Positions 32,327 through 40,989 are shown, counted from the stretch's first letter. The stretch: 53,137 nucleotides of DNA from Candidatus Saccharimonadia bacterium (GCA_023262335.1 JALRBE010000001.1:1-53137); one strand, 5' to 3'. Made by a program: numbers and translations. Notes: generated from the sequence alone by a model not told the origin.

Positions 32327-33876
32327 CCTAGTACTTGGTCGGGTAAGAGCTTGGCAGCGCCGAGGCGCTTTTTGATGGCGAGGATCGCGGCGACAGTCCA
32401 TGCCTGCACCTCTTGGGGTGGTTGCTCCAGCTTGTTGATCCGTTGGTTGCCTTCGTCCCACAAGGTGATTTCCGCGGTATTGATCCAGGGAGTTTCGTCG
32501 TCGTCGCCACGAACGTATTCGGGGAATATTTTCGTCGCTTCTATGACGCCGAGCAGCCTCCGATCAAGATCGTCGGCTTCGATGTCATAGCCATGATGTC
32601 GTAAGCCTTTGGCGATATGGTGCGTGTCCCATAGCCATACGCTGCCGTTATGGTACGCTCCGGGTCGGAAGCGTACTTCGTCATTGGCGAGGGTCCGTAT
32701 GCCACTCGCGTTCAGCATCGATGGCGACAGTACGTGCCTGACAACGGCTTTGCGCATGCGCACGATCTGCGGGTCGTCGCCATTGAGGAGGCGTGAATTG
32801 AGCGTATGGCCCATGTTCGAAGTCCTGATTTTCATTTGTCGCATGTGGCCATTCTCGTCGCGATCCGTTCCAAGCACGAAATAGCCGCCCTTGTCGTCCG
32901 TCCAAAAAAGGGCAAGAATTGTTTCTTTCAGGCGTCGGGCATGGTCACGCAGGTCGTTCGCTCGGCTGGTGTCCATGAGTACGTTGTCGTACAGGTATGC
33001 GGCATCAAGAAGGGCGTCGTACGCGGTAACCTGCACTTCGATCGAAGCGATGCCTTGGTCGTGGTTGGCAAGCGTGCCGTCGCTATGGTGGTACGCGTCC
33101 CAAGAATCTTTCCAGACTTGGTTTTCGATGCCTTTTGGCAGCACGGATTTATACTCAAGCAGGCCTTCCGCGTTGCTGTCGAGCCGTCGCAGAATCCAGT
33201 CGACTGCCGTGTCGAGCGCATAGGCCATTTGGTGTGTCTCGCCGCTGCGATCGACGTATTCGTGCGAAAGGAATTGCAAGTTCTCTTCGGTACGACGGCA
33301 GTATGCAGCCATGGTGCGAATGAATTCGGGCGTCGCGTCGACCGAACCGTAGTACGGCCAACCCCAACCGAGCCGCTCGCTGAGGTCCTGGGCGATCGGG
33401 TCGTTTTGGTCGCGCGCTTCGTGGACGATGCGCCCCGGTTCTTCTTCGCGCTCGGTCACGTAGTCCATCCCTTGGAGCTCGGCGAGTTTCGTCAACGTCG
33501 CCCTCGCGAGTTCAGGGTAGCTGGGAATAAGTTCTATTGCGACGCGGAGCGAATCGCGGCCGAACAAGGTTTCGTAGAGCCGTAGATGTTCCGGTGCGGG
33601 CAACGTGTCCTGCTGCGTGCTCAGCGGCGACTCGCCTTCGGGTGCGGACGTCCGAACGCTGACGTCGAACGCGAGCGATGCGACGCTCGGGCCGTTCTCT
33701 CCGATCTCGTGCGGGGAGTCGGCGTTCGTCAGGCGCATCATTTGTTGCAAGCTCGACGGCGTTTCGTTGTATATGCGAAAAGCATGCGGAACGATGTCCA
33801 CGATGCTTTCGCCCTCAAGCAGCTTCAATTCGGTCAGTATGTCGAAGCGTCGCATGATTTGTTCTGCTCGGTCCAT
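32323..33876 (-). CDS. Six-hairpin glycosidase, amylo-alpha-1,6-glucosidase-like
   Basis: A 517-aa protein resembling the (alpha/alpha)6 catalytic part of bacterial glycogen-debranching or related glucosidases. Supporting segments are LYETLFGRDSLRVAIEL (~99-115), VWKDSWDAYHHSDGT (~255-269), a substrate-site GAYHNGSVWLWDTHHIAKG (~411-429), and the C-terminal EITLWDEGNQRINKLEQPP. No signal peptide is seen. It may trim alpha-1,6 branches of glycogen-like glucan. ATG 33876 is 7 nt after TACAAT (33889-33884), without an SD. Position opposite trehalase suggests joint use of alpha-glucosides. Confidence 0.82.
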   Translation of the reverse strand: MDRAEQIMRRFDILTELKLLEGESIVDIVPHAFRIYNETPSSLQQMMRLTNADSPHEIGENGPSVASLAFDVSVRTSAPEGESPLSTQQDTLPAPEHLRLYETLFGRDSLRVAIELIPSYPELARATLTKLAELQGMDYVTEREEEPGRIVHEARDQNDPIAQDLSERLGWGWPYYGSVDATPEFIRTMAAYCRRTEENLQFLSHEYVDRSGETHQMAYALDTAVDWILRRLDSNAEGLLEYKSVLPKGIENQVWKDSWDAYHHSDGTLANHDQGIASIEVQVTAYDALLDAAYLYDNVLMDTSRANDLRDHARRLKETILALFWTDDKGGYFVLGTDRDENGHMRQMKIRTSNMGHTLNSRLLNGDDPQIVRMRKAVVRHVLSPSMLNASGIRTLANDEVRFRPGAYHNGSVWLWDTHHIAKGLRHHGYDIEADDLDRRLLGVIEATKIFPEYVRGDDDETPWINTAEITLWDEGNQRINKLEQPPQEVQAWTVAAILAIKKRLGAAKLLPDQVLG

Positions 33877-33895
33877 ACTACTTATTGTAAACGTC

Positions 33896-33924
33896 CTGAC
33901 ATATCATTCAAGACGGGATATAAT
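33896..33924 (+). promoter_or_regulatory. Promoter of the GT4 glycosyltransferase
   Basis: CTGACA (33896-33901) and TATAAT (33919-33924) have a 17-nt spacer. It is divergent from the glycosidase promoter. Confidence 0.75.
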
Positions 33925-33934
33925 CATAGTATAT

Positions 33935-33988
33935 ATGCTGCGTTATCATGCGATGGCTTTGACGAAGGAGATCCGAGAACATGCGTAA
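33935..33988 (+). CDS. Putative 17-aa leader peptide overlapping the glycosyltransferase start
   Basis: ATG 33935 is 10 nt after the TATAAT box, so the peptide (MLRYHAMALTKEIREHA) could be read leaderlessly. Its TAA (33986-33988) overlaps the first codons of the glycosyltransferase, and the SD of that gene (GAAGGAG) lies within the peptide frame. The arrangement suits translational coupling. Confidence 0.4.
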   Translation: MLRYHAMALTKEIREHA

Positions 33989-35180
33989 GCTGCGCGTCGC
34001 GGTCGTCGCGCCTCCATGGTTGCCGATGCCCATCAAAGGCTACGGCGGTATCGAATTGGTCGTCGAAGGGCTGGTTGCCGGACTGAAGAACCAGGGAGTG
34101 GATGTCGAGCTGTTCGCGAACGGCGCCACGACTATCAAGGGCGTCAAGACCCATTCGTTATTCAAAACCGAGCAGTTCGGTCACATTTACGAGCCGTACT
34201 ACGAATCGTTCCCTATCGTGCAGGCGCACCTCATGTTCGCGTACAATCATATAAAAGCCGACGGCAATTTCGATATCATCCATAGCAACGTGCCGCATGT
34301 CGGCCCGGCGTTCTGGCCGATGGCGTCGCGCGATCCCGACCTCCCGCCCATTCTCGGCACGTTCCATGGGCCGCCGTTCACTGCCGCTACCAAGCACGAT
34401 GTCGGCTCGACGTACAATACCGCCGATTTGGAGCAAACGAAGGATTTCGGTTCGTATTACGCGACCTGCATTTCTGACGCCATGACCGCGACCGTTCCAA
34501 AGAACATAAAATCGCACATGTTGCCAGCGGTTCATAACGCTATCAATCCTCAGCATTTCCCGTTCGTCGCCGACAAAAAGCAGTACTTCATAACGCTGGC
34601 TCGGTTCGCGCCGTACAAAGGCCAGCACATTGCCGTCGAGGCGGCGATCAAGTTGAAGAAGCGCCTACGCATGGCTGGCGTCGTATCTGACATCGCCTCA
34701 AGCCGTAAGTTGCTGCTCGAACTCGCGAATCCGCTCAGCTCGTACAGGAGCGATCCGCAGTTCCGTTATTACAGTGACAAGATCTTGCCGTCGGTACTAC
34801 GGTACAGGTACATAACGTATTCCGGAAACCTAAGCGGTCGTCGCAAAATGAAGTTCTTGTCAGAAGCGAAAGCGTTATTGTTCCCGATCGAGTGGGACGA
34901 ACCGTTTGGCATGTCGGTCATCGAAGCGCTGGCGTGCGGAACACCGGTAATTGCCATGAACCGCGGCGCGATGCCCGAAATCATCGAGCACGGCGTCACG
35001 GGCTTTCTTGCCAACGACGAGGATGAGTTCGTGAAGTATATGCGCCGCATCGACGAAATCGACCCGGCCGCGTGCCGCGCGTCCGTCGAAAAGCGATTTT
35101 CCGCTGACGCCATGGCAAAGGAATACGTCAAGCGCTACGAAGAAGTGATACGCCGACACAAGCGACGGTCTAAAGCGTGA
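33981..35180 (+). CDS. Glycosyltransferase family 4 (GT-B fold)
   Basis: A 399-aa retaining glycosyltransferase. The N-terminal domain starts VAVVAPPWLPMPIKGYGGIE with the Gly-rich acceptor loop. The C-terminal nucleotide-sugar domain has FITLARFAPYKGQHIAVEAA (~203-222) and the EX7E-type region PIEWDEPFGMSVIEALACGTP (split here only for reading). It likely acts at the cytoplasmic membrane surface on polysaccharide or glycolipid. ATG 33981 follows GAAGGAG at 11 nt. The 3' end overlaps rarA by 11 bp on the other strand. Confidence 0.9.
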   Translation: MRKLRVAVVAPPWLPMPIKGYGGIELVVEGLVAGLKNQGVDVELFANGATTIKGVKTHSLFKTEQFGHIYEPYYESFPIVQAHLMFAYNHIKADGNFDIIHSNVPHVGPAFWPMASRDPDLPPILGTFHGPPFTAATKHDVGSTYNTADLEQTKDFGSYYATCISDAMTATVPKNIKSHMLPAVHNAINPQHFPFVADKKQYFITLARFAPYKGQHIAVEAAIKLKKRLRMAGVVSDIASSRKLLLELANPLSSYRSDPQFRYYSDKILPSVLRYRYITYSGNLSGRRKMKFLSEAKALLFPIEWDEPFGMSVIEALACGTPVIAMNRGAMPEIIEHGVTGFLANDEDEFVKYMRRIDEIDPAACRASVEKRFSADAMAKEYVKRYEEVIRRHKRRSKA

Positions 35181-36333
35181 TATCGTCGGGCAAAAAGCCT
35201 TTTTCGTGCTTGAAGTCCGCTTTCCATTCGTAGCCTTCGGTGTACCCAAGGTCTTTCATGAGCTTCGTCGGCGCGTTGCGCAGATGCAGCGGCACTTGCG
35301 AATCCGGGTAGCGCTTCGCAAGGTCTTTTGCGGCGTACATGAGATCGGCAGCTTCGCGCGACTTGGCGCTTTTCGCCAAGGCCGCGGCAGTATGGAAGAG
35401 TACGTAGTTGCTTTCCGGCATGCCGATCCGTTCGACCGCTTGGAACGCTCCAACGGCCAATCCGAGCGCGCCGTTGCCGGCAAGACCGATGTCTTCGCTT
35501 GCGAATATGACCATACGCCGCGCGATGAATTTCGGGTCTTCGCCGGCATCGATCATGCGGGCGAGGTAGTAGAGCGTCGCCTGCACGTCGCTGCCACGCA
35601 TGCTTTTGATGAACGCGCTGATGACGTTATAGTGCATCTCTCCCTTTTTGTCGTAGCCGGGCACTCTCTTTTGGGCGGCAACCTTCACGGTATCCGGCGT
35701 GATTTTCGCTTCGCCCATGTTGAGCGCGAGTTCGAGGTTGCCAAGTGCCACGCGCGCGTCCCCGCCCGACAATTCCGCCAAATAATCGATCGCTTTCGAC
35801 GTGACGATTTTGGTTTTGCCAAGTTCCTTGAGGGCTCGCTTGATGATGCCGACGATCTCGTCCTTGCTGAGCGGTTGCAGTACCAGCACGCGGCTTCGGC
35901 TGAGGAGCGGCGTGATTACTTCGAAGCTTGGGTTTTCGGTCGTGGCGCCGATGAGCGTAATCAGGCCCGATTCCACATGCGGCAAGAACGCGTCCTGCTG
36001 GGCTTTGTTGAAACGGTGGATCTCGTCGACGAACAGGACGGTGCGTAGCTGCAGGTTCCAGTTCTGCCGAGCATGTTCGACGACCTTCTCGACATCCTTC
36101 TTGCCGCTCGTGACGGCCGAAAGCTCAATGAAGTCTGCTTCGACTTCGCGCGCGACGATGCGGGCCAGGGTTGTCTTGCCGCTGCCGGGCGGACCCCATA
36201 ATATCAGGCTGACCGGCTCTTTGTTTTTGACGATCCTCCGCAGGATTTCCTTGTCGCCAAGCAGGTGCGTTTGTCCTATTACGTCGTCAAGCGATTGCGG
36301 ACGCATTCTTTCGGCAAGGGGTACTCGGTGCAT
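35170..36333 (-). CDS. rarA: Replication-associated AAA+ ATPase RarA (MgsA)
   Basis: A 387-aa clamp-loader-like ATPase acting at stalled replication forks. Visible: Walker A GPPGSGKTT (~48-56), Walker B VLFVDEIHRF, sensor 1 GATTENPSF, arginine-finger region LLSRSRVL, and the C-terminal tetramerisation part with SAFIKSMRGSDVQATLYYLA and SEDIGLAGNGAL. ATG 36333 is chosen because TATAAT (36346-36341) ends 7 nt upstream; the longer frame to 36360 would begin upstream of that promoter. No SD is present. Confidence 0.93.
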   Translation of the reverse strand: MHRVPLAERMRPQSLDDVIGQTHLLGDKEILRRIVKNKEPVSLILWGPPGSGKTTLARIVAREVEADFIELSAVTSGKKDVEKVVEHARQNWNLQLRTVLFVDEIHRFNKAQQDAFLPHVESGLITLIGATTENPSFEVITPLLSRSRVLVLQPLSKDEIVGIIKRALKELGKTKIVTSKAIDYLAELSGGDARVALGNLELALNMGEAKITPDTVKVAAQKRVPGYDKKGEMHYNVISAFIKSMRGSDVQATLYYLARMIDAGEDPKFIARRMVIFASEDIGLAGNGALGLAVGAFQAVERIGMPESNYVLFHTAAALAKSAKSREAADLMYAAKDLAKRYPDSQVPLHLRNAPTKLMKDLGYTEGYEWKADFKHEKGFLPDDITL

Positions 36334-36341
36334 ACGGTCCA

Positions 36342-37094
36342 TTATAAGGCGTTTCGCCATGTCAGCTCAAACATCGCGGCTTGCGAATCCCTGACGTTAC
36401 GGCTCTCGATGATAATGCCGATGATGTCGGTCGTATGATCGATAATGGCGACTTTATTGTCGTACACGTACGTTTCGGCGGTAAAGTGTGTCGAATCGTC
36501 AAGCAGCTTCGTTTGCCTGAAGTTTTTTGCGTCGGATTCCAGTAGCAAGCGGCCGTCAGGGTTGTCGACGGCAAGTACGCGTATGGGAATTTGCTTCCGC
36601 GTGCGCTCGCGAATGAACTGGCCATGCTGTTTTGTCCCGAACAGCATATGCTCGACTTCTTGGTTCGTCCAGAGCAGGATTTCGGATTTCGTGCTCAAGA
36701 TGTCGTTCCATATGCTTATCAGCCCGTTTTTGCCGGTATACGTGGTGACATGGGGGACCGCATCGTGATTGCCGAACAGTCCGTTCAGGTCTGGCTTGCT
36801 GTCTTGCAGTTTGGCGCTCGAGCGAGCGAGCCGCCGCTTCTTCGCTTCGACCATGCGGATGAGCTTGTCTGGGGAGGCGGCAGTGTAATGCTGATTGTAA
36901 TTGCGGTGGTCATGCTCTAACAGTCCTTTGTCGACGAGTTGTTGCGCGATGAGGTAGGCCGTCGAACGTTGCAGCTTTGCCTGCTTGGCGTGTTCAGAAA
37001 GCGGCGCCGCGCCCATGCGAAAGGCCGACACGAAGTAGCTGATTTCCTTCTCAGAGCATCCAAGCAGTAATAACGATTCCTTTATTGTATCCAT
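36342..37094 (-). CDS. TrmB-like transcriptional regulator
   Basis: A 250-aa protein with an N-terminal winged helix (SLLLLGCSEKEISYFVSAF, LSEHAKQAKLQRSTAYLIAQ) followed by a basic helix and a C-terminal domain of the TrmB/phospholipase-D-like type (SKSEILLWTNQEVEHMLFG, FTAETYVYDNKVAIID). TrmB regulators usually bind sugars. ATG 37094 is 8 nt after TACAAT (37108-37103), with TTGCAA upstream; no SD. It could control the divergent aminotransferase or the nearby carbohydrate genes; this is inference. Confidence 0.78.
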   Translation of the reverse strand: MDTIKESLLLLGCSEKEISYFVSAFRMGAAPLSEHAKQAKLQRSTAYLIAQQLVDKGLLEHDHRNYNQHYTAASPDKLIRMVEAKKRRLARSSAKLQDSKPDLNGLFGNHDAVPHVTTYTGKNGLISIWNDILSTKSEILLWTNQEVEHMLFGTKQHGQFIRERTRKQIPIRVLAVDNPDGRLLLESDAKNFRQTKLLDDSTHFTAETYVYDNKVAIIDHTTDIIGIIIESRNVRDSQAAMFELTWRNAL

Positions 37095-37162
37095 ATGTTT
37101 ATATTGTATAACAAAATTGGACATTATTGCAACAGATAAGAATTTATAATTTTACGTAATAA

Positions 37163-37191
37163 TTGTCATAAATAATAGAAAACTTGATAAT
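37163..37191 (+). promoter_or_regulatory. Promoter of the aminotransferase-ddl-SPFH run
   Basis: TTGTCA (37163-37168) and GATAAT (37186-37191) have a 17-nt spacer. The start codon at 37199 lies 7 nt further on. The region to the divergent regulator is strongly AT-rich. Confidence 0.65.
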
Positions 37192-37198
37192 AAAGTAC

Positions 37199-38341
37199 AT
37201 GCAACTCAACGCAATCAAAAAAATGGAGCGTATCGCGCGGAATGGCACGGGCGTGATTTCGCTCGCTCAGGGCATACCGGCGAACGCCAGTCATGACTAC
37301 ATACGAAAAAAAGCAAGCCAGGCCATGCTCAGCGGCAAAGCGGACGCGTACTCCGACCCACAGGGTATTTACGAGCTACGCCAGGAACTGTCGTCGCATT
37401 TGAAGGGTCAGGGTATGGTCTATTCGCCAAGCGAAATCATCGTCACGAGCGGCGCGATCGAAGCGCTGGGTACGGCGCTGCGCTGCGCGGTCACCAAAGA
37501 GCGTCCCGAAGTCATCGTGCCGACGCCCGTGTATAGCGCGTACTTCAAGCTCATCGAACTCGCGGGCGGGATGGCGGTCGAAGTGCCGCTTGACGAAGCA
37601 GCGGCATGGTCGCTCAACAGCGAGCGTATTACCGAACGCATGACGCCGCGCACGGCTGCCGTTTTGCTATGCAACCCGAACAACCCCACGGGTACCGTTT
37701 ACGATCAAACGCTTTTGGACGTGGTCGCCGGTGCCGCCATGACGAACGGGTGCATGCTGATCATCGACGAAGTCTATCGCAACATGGTGTACGACGGCAA
37801 GGAGTTTTATTCGCCTGCGACGAACCCCGCGTTCAAGGAGGCGGTCGTCCGCGTCATGGGATTTTCAAAGGACTTTTCTTTGACAGGATGGCGTGTCGGC
37901 TACATGCACGCCTCGTCCTCGCGCATACCCGCTTTGCTTGGCATCCACGACACGGTCGTTAACTGCGCGCCGGTAGTGTCGCAGTACGCGGCGCTCGCGG
38001 CTTTGGAAATACACGGCCACGTGATCGCTGAGAACCGCGCGTTCTACGAACGGCAAAGGAACAAGGTCGCTGCGGCATTGAAGAAAGTGAACATGATGAA
38101 CGCGGACGTACGGCCCGCCGGCGCGTACTTCTTCTTCCCGCGTATTACCACGGGCGAAACCTCAAGCGGATTCGCGCTGCGGATCTTGCAAGAAACGGGC
38201 GTCGCCTTGGTGCCCGGCGAGGCGTTCGGAACCGGTGGCGAACGACATGTGCGGCTATGCTTCGGACGCGACGAGCAAACCGTGGACGAAGCGCTTGCCA
38301 GGCTGCAGGCAGCTGGGAGCAGCGGCGATGGCGACGCGTAA
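37199..38341 (+). CDS. PLP-dependent aminotransferase, class I/II
   Basis: A 380-aa fold-type I aminotransferase. Conserved parts: SLAQGIPANASHDYI, AYSDPQGIYELRQEL, CNPNNPTGT (PLP/phosphate region), IIDEVYRNMVYDG, and the PLP lysine in GFSKDFSLTGWRVGY. Substrate may be aspartate, alanine or aromatic amino acids. The leaderless-type start ATG 37199 is preferred over an in-frame TTG at 37184 because that codon overlaps the -10 box. It overlaps the D-Ala-D-Ala ligase gene by 14 bp, so a role in feeding amino acids to cell-wall synthesis is possible. Confidence 0.9.
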   Translation: MQLNAIKKMERIARNGTGVISLAQGIPANASHDYIRKKASQAMLSGKADAYSDPQGIYELRQELSSHLKGQGMVYSPSEIIVTSGAIEALGTALRCAVTKERPEVIVPTPVYSAYFKLIELAGGMAVEVPLDEAAAWSLNSERITERMTPRTAAVLLCNPNNPTGTVYDQTLLDVVAGAAMTNGCMLIIDEVYRNMVYDGKEFYSPATNPAFKEAVVRVMGFSKDFSLTGWRVGYMHASSSRIPALLGIHDTVVNCAPVVSQYAALAALEIHGHVIAENRAFYERQRNKVAAALKKVNMMNADVRPAGAYFFFPRITTGETSSGFALRILQETGVALVPGEAFGTGGERHVRLCFGRDEQTVDEALARLQAAGSSGDGDA

Positions 38342-39365
38342 GCGGGTACTGCTGATTTTTGGCGGCGATTCGTCGGAGCATGACGTATCGGTCGCGTCAG
38401 CTCGCAACGTGCGTGCTGCCATCGACGAATCCCAGTACGACGTCAGCCTTTGTTTTATAGACAAAGCTGGCGCCTGGTGGTTGGTGTCACGCATCGGCAA
38501 GGGTGGTCGCCGGGAGCGGGTTACGATCATGCCAGGCAGGCCGGTGCTCGTGACCGAAGCAGGCGTAGAACTGGCGATCGACGTGATTTTCCCGACGCTG
38601 CATGGGCGCGGCGGCGAAGACGGTGCTATTCAGGGCGTCGCTCAAACCATGCGGGTCCCGATAGTCGGCTCGGGGGCAGTAGCCAGCGCAATCGGTTGGG
38701 ATAAGCACGCGACCAAAAAGATCGCGTCGGCTCATGGCATACGCGTGGTTCCGCATGTGACGCATCACGAGCATGACGACGAACCGGATTTCGTCGTGCT
38801 TTCGGGCATGCTCGGCGAATCGTTGTTCGTCAAGCCGACGCAATCGGGAAGCTCGGTCGGGGTTTCGAAGGCGGCAGCGCAGCACGAACTCGCCGCGGCG
38901 CTCGCGGAAGCTCATAAACACCACAAAGTGGCGCTGGTAGAGCAAGAAATCAAGGGCAGGGAGCTTGAGGTCGCGGTTCTTGGCAGGCATCCGCACCACC
39001 AGGTGAGCGGCGTCGGTGAAGTCGTGATCGGCGAAACGTTTTATTCCTACGCCGAAAAGTACGGTTCCGAAAGCATGGCAAAGGTCGTCATACCGGCCGA
39101 TATCAGCGAGGCATGGAAGAGTCGCATTCAGGACACCGCGCGCCGTATCTACGAACTCTTGCAGTGCGAAGGGCTTGCGCGGGTCGATTTTTTTCTGGGT
39201 GACGACGGCACGTTATATTTCAACGAAATCAATACGCTGCCTGGATTCACCGACATCAGCATGTATCCAAAGCTATGGCAACAAGAAGGGATCGGCTACG
39301 AAGCTTTGGTCGGATTGTTGCTAGCCGACGCGCTCGAAAATGCTACAATGGTCAGTGAAACGTAA
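38328..39365 (+). CDS. ddl: D-alanine--D-alanine ligase
   Basis: A 345-aa ATP-grasp enzyme that joins two D-alanines for the peptidoglycan stem peptide. Visible: N-terminal FGGDSSEHDVSVASA, PTLHGRGGEDGAIQG, ATP-grasp SLFVKPTQSGSSVGV, and the metal-binding ARVDFFL and FNEINTLPGFT. The Ser of EHDVSVAS and the loop FYSYAEKY are as in Ddl. The specificity position looks like normal D-Ala rather than D-lactate, though this is a weak call by eye. ATG 38328 has a GGGAG SD and overlaps the preceding gene. Confidence 0.93.
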   Translation: MATRKRVLLIFGGDSSEHDVSVASARNVRAAIDESQYDVSLCFIDKAGAWWLVSRIGKGGRRERVTIMPGRPVLVTEAGVELAIDVIFPTLHGRGGEDGAIQGVAQTMRVPIVGSGAVASAIGWDKHATKKIASAHGIRVVPHVTHHEHDDEPDFVVLSGMLGESLFVKPTQSGSSVGVSKAAAQHELAAALAEAHKHHKVALVEQEIKGRELEVAVLGRHPHHQVSGVGEVVIGETFYSYAEKYGSESMAKVVIPADISEAWKSRIQDTARRIYELLQCEGLARVDFFLGDDGTLYFNEINTLPGFTDISMYPKLWQQEGIGYEALVGLLLADALENATMVSET

Positions 39366-39373
39366 GGAGGATT

Positions 39374-40123
39374 ATGGAAGGTTTTACCGTGCTTGTCGTT
39401 ATTATCGTCGCGCTGTTTATTCTCAGTGGCATAAAAGTCATCAATCAATACGAGCGAGGAGTCATTTTGACGCTCGGTCGGTTCAGTGGCATCCGTAGTC
39501 CGGGCCTTCGTATCGTCATACCCGTGTTCCAGCGGCTTATTCGCGTCGACATGCGCAGCACGCCGATCGACGTGCCTAAGCAAGAGGTCATTACGAAAGA
39601 CAACGTGACGGTCGGCGTCGACGCGGTGGTGTACTTCCGCGTGATAGACGCGCCGAAGGCGGTGCTCGAAACGACGAACTACATTTACGCGACAAGCCAG
39701 TTCGCTCAGGCGGCGCTGCGCGACGTTGCTGGCAATGCCGATCTCGACGAACTGCTGAGCGAACGCGAACGTATCAGCCAGCAAATCAAGGAAATCGTCG
39801 ACGCGCAGACCGATCAATGGGGTATCGACGTCGAGAACGTCAAAGTGCAAAATATCGAGTTGCCACAGGACATGAAACGCGCCATGGCGAAGCAGGCCGA
39901 AGCTGAGCGTGAACGTCGCGCGGTCATTATTACCGCGGAAGGAGAAAAGGCGGCCGCAACGGCCGTCGCAGAAGCTGCGGCGCTGCTCACCAAAACGCCC
40001 GGCGGTATCAACATCCGTACGCTGCAGACGCTCGAAAAGATTTCGGAGCAGCCAAGCCAAAAGACATTGTTCGTACTGCCAGCCGACTTGACGGATACGA
40101 TCGCTAAAATCATTCATAAGTAA
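39374..40123 (+). CDS. SPFH-domain membrane protein (slipin/stomatin-like)
   Basis: A 249-aa protein with an N-terminal membrane helix (~3-20) and an SPFH/band-7 domain (NQYERGVILTLGRFSGIRSPG, KDNVTVGVDAVVYFRV), followed by an Ala/Glu-rich coiled-coil (KQAEAERERRAVIITAEGEK). Family proteins organise membrane microdomains and often partner a NfeD protease; none is adjacent. A strong SD TAAGGAGG precedes ATG 39374, with TACAAT at 39344-39349 as an extra promoter. Confidence 0.9.
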   Translation: MEGFTVLVVIIVALFILSGIKVINQYERGVILTLGRFSGIRSPGLRIVIPVFQRLIRVDMRSTPIDVPKQEVITKDNVTVGVDAVVYFRVIDAPKAVLETTNYIYATSQFAQAALRDVAGNADLDELLSERERISQQIKEIVDAQTDQWGIDVENVKVQNIELPQDMKRAMAKQAEAERERRAVIITAEGEKAAATAVAEAAALLTKTPGGINIRTLQTLEKISEQPSQKTLFVLPADLTDTIAKIIHK

Positions 40124-40135
40124 TTTGCAAAATTC

Positions 40136-40170
40136 TTTAATAAGCCAGCATGATACGCTGGCTTATTAAA
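40136..40170 (+). terminator. Intrinsic terminator after the SPFH gene
   Basis: TTTAATAAGCCAGC-ATGATAC-GCTGGCTTATTAAA is a perfect 14-bp stem whose AT-rich base supplies A- and T-tracts on both sides. Confidence 0.75.
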
Positions 40171-40193
40171 TAATAAAATTGTATAATAATATT

Positions 40194-40670
40194 ATGTCAA
40201 ATGAGACGTCCAGTGGCGGCGAAACCGATTGGCTAGATGAGTGGGAACAGGAACAAAAACTATCCCCCGAAGACGCGCATGTGATGCTGACGAGAACGTT
40301 CGCCGAACGACTCGACGCTTGGCGCAGGACGCACCCTGATGAGGATTCGTGGATCATACCGTTTCATTATGAGCACGAAGATCTCAAGGACGCGGAGCGG
40401 CTGCAGGTCAAGGGAGGGCTATGGATCCCACCCGAGGAGATCCAGGGAGTCATCAACCGGTTCGGCTCGTATATCCATATGAGCGCCGTCATCGACATGG
40501 AGAGTGCTTTGTACGGCACCGGCATTGATGTCGCACCTCTTTCTCAGTGCAGTCGCTTGGATTTGAGCGGCGAGGTGCCAGTCGCGTTCGTCCCGAGTTA
40601 CCATACGGTCTCATCGGTTCTTCGAGAACAAGTGCAGCATGACTTTGGCGTGATCATCAGGAGTAGCTGA
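40194..40670 (+). CDS. Hypothetical acidic protein
   Basis: A 158-aa soluble protein, acidic and Trp-containing (ETDWLDEWEQEQKLSPEDAH; WRRTHPDEDSWIIPFHY; EVPVAFVPSYHTVSSVLREQ). No family is recognised and no membrane segment or signal peptide is present. ATG 40194 is 6 nt after TATAAT (40182-40187) with no SD, which supports a real leaderless gene. It ends just before the terminator of the convergent tRNA-Leu. Confidence 0.65.
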   Translation: MSNETSSGGETDWLDEWEQEQKLSPEDAHVMLTRTFAERLDAWRRTHPDEDSWIIPFHYEHEDLKDAERLQVKGGLWIPPEEIQGVINRFGSYIHMSAVIDMESALYGTGIDVAPLSQCSRLDLSGEVPVAFVPSYHTVSSVLREQVQHDFGVIIRSS

Positions 40671-40691
40671 CTTGCGCCGCAGTCGACAAAA

Positions 40692-40711
40692 AACGACCCG
40701 AAAGGGTCGTT
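40692..40711 (-). terminator. Terminator of tRNA-Leu(UAA)
   Basis: On the minus strand AACGACCC-TTTC-GGGTCGTT is followed by TTTTGTC, a clean rho-independent terminator 10 nt after the tRNA. Confidence 0.85.
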
Positions 40712-40721
40712 CTTTAAATTC

Positions 40722-40809
40722 TGGTGCGCGGGGCGGGACTTGAACCCGCACGACTTATTCAGTCAAGAGATTTTAAGTCTCTCGTGTCTACCGATTCCAC
40801 CACCCGCGC
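40722..40809 (-). tRNA. tRNA-Leu (anticodon UAA)
   Basis: An 88-nt class II tRNA with acceptor GCGCGGG/CCCGCGC, anticodon stem AGAGA/TCTCT around loop CTTAAAA (anticodon TAA), long variable arm, T arm GCGGGTTCAAGTCCCGC and encoded CCA. TAGAAT (40823-40818) ends 8 nt before its 5' end. Confidence 0.95.
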
Positions 40810-40829
40810 TTAGTTACATTCTATCATGG

Positions 40830-40904
40830 GCGAAGCACATGCTTCAGGGGGATGGTGCGGTTCTCGCATTCACTGCGAGAACGAATCAAGGGGCGAGCCC
40901 CTTG
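40830..40904 (-). other. Three hairpins in the spacer between two tRNA genes
   Basis: The 106-nt spacer holds GAAGC-ACAT-GCTTC (~40832-40845), GTTCTCGCA-TTCAC-TGCGAGAAC (40860-40882) and CAAGGGG-CGAG-CCCCTTG (40887-40904), all perfect. The last may terminate tRNA-Cys but lacks a T-run. The rest is unexplained. Confidence 0.45.
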
Positions 40905-40915
40905 TCTGATAATTT

Positions 40916-40989
40916 TGGAGGCACGTACGGGAGTCGCACCCGTCTACGCGGTTTTGCAGACCGCTGCGTAACTGCTCCGCCAACGCGCC
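40916..40989 (-). tRNA. tRNA-Cys (anticodon GCA)
   Basis: A 74-nt tRNA: acceptor GGCGCGT/ACGTGCC (one G-U), anticodon stem GCGGT/ACCGC with loop CTGCAAA (GCA), T arm ACGGGTGCGACTCCCGT, discriminator U and encoded CCA. TATAAT (41004-40999) lies 9 nt upstream of the 5' end. Confidence 0.95.

Noticed and set aside
36334..36360. Longer rarA start at 36360
   Set aside because: The extra codons cover the TATAAT box (36346-36341) that places the mRNA start at about 36333.
40860..40904. Hairpins between tRNA genes as CRISPR or a known small RNA
   Set aside because: The hairpins differ in sequence, are not repeated, and match no RNA family I recognise; kept only as unexplained structure.
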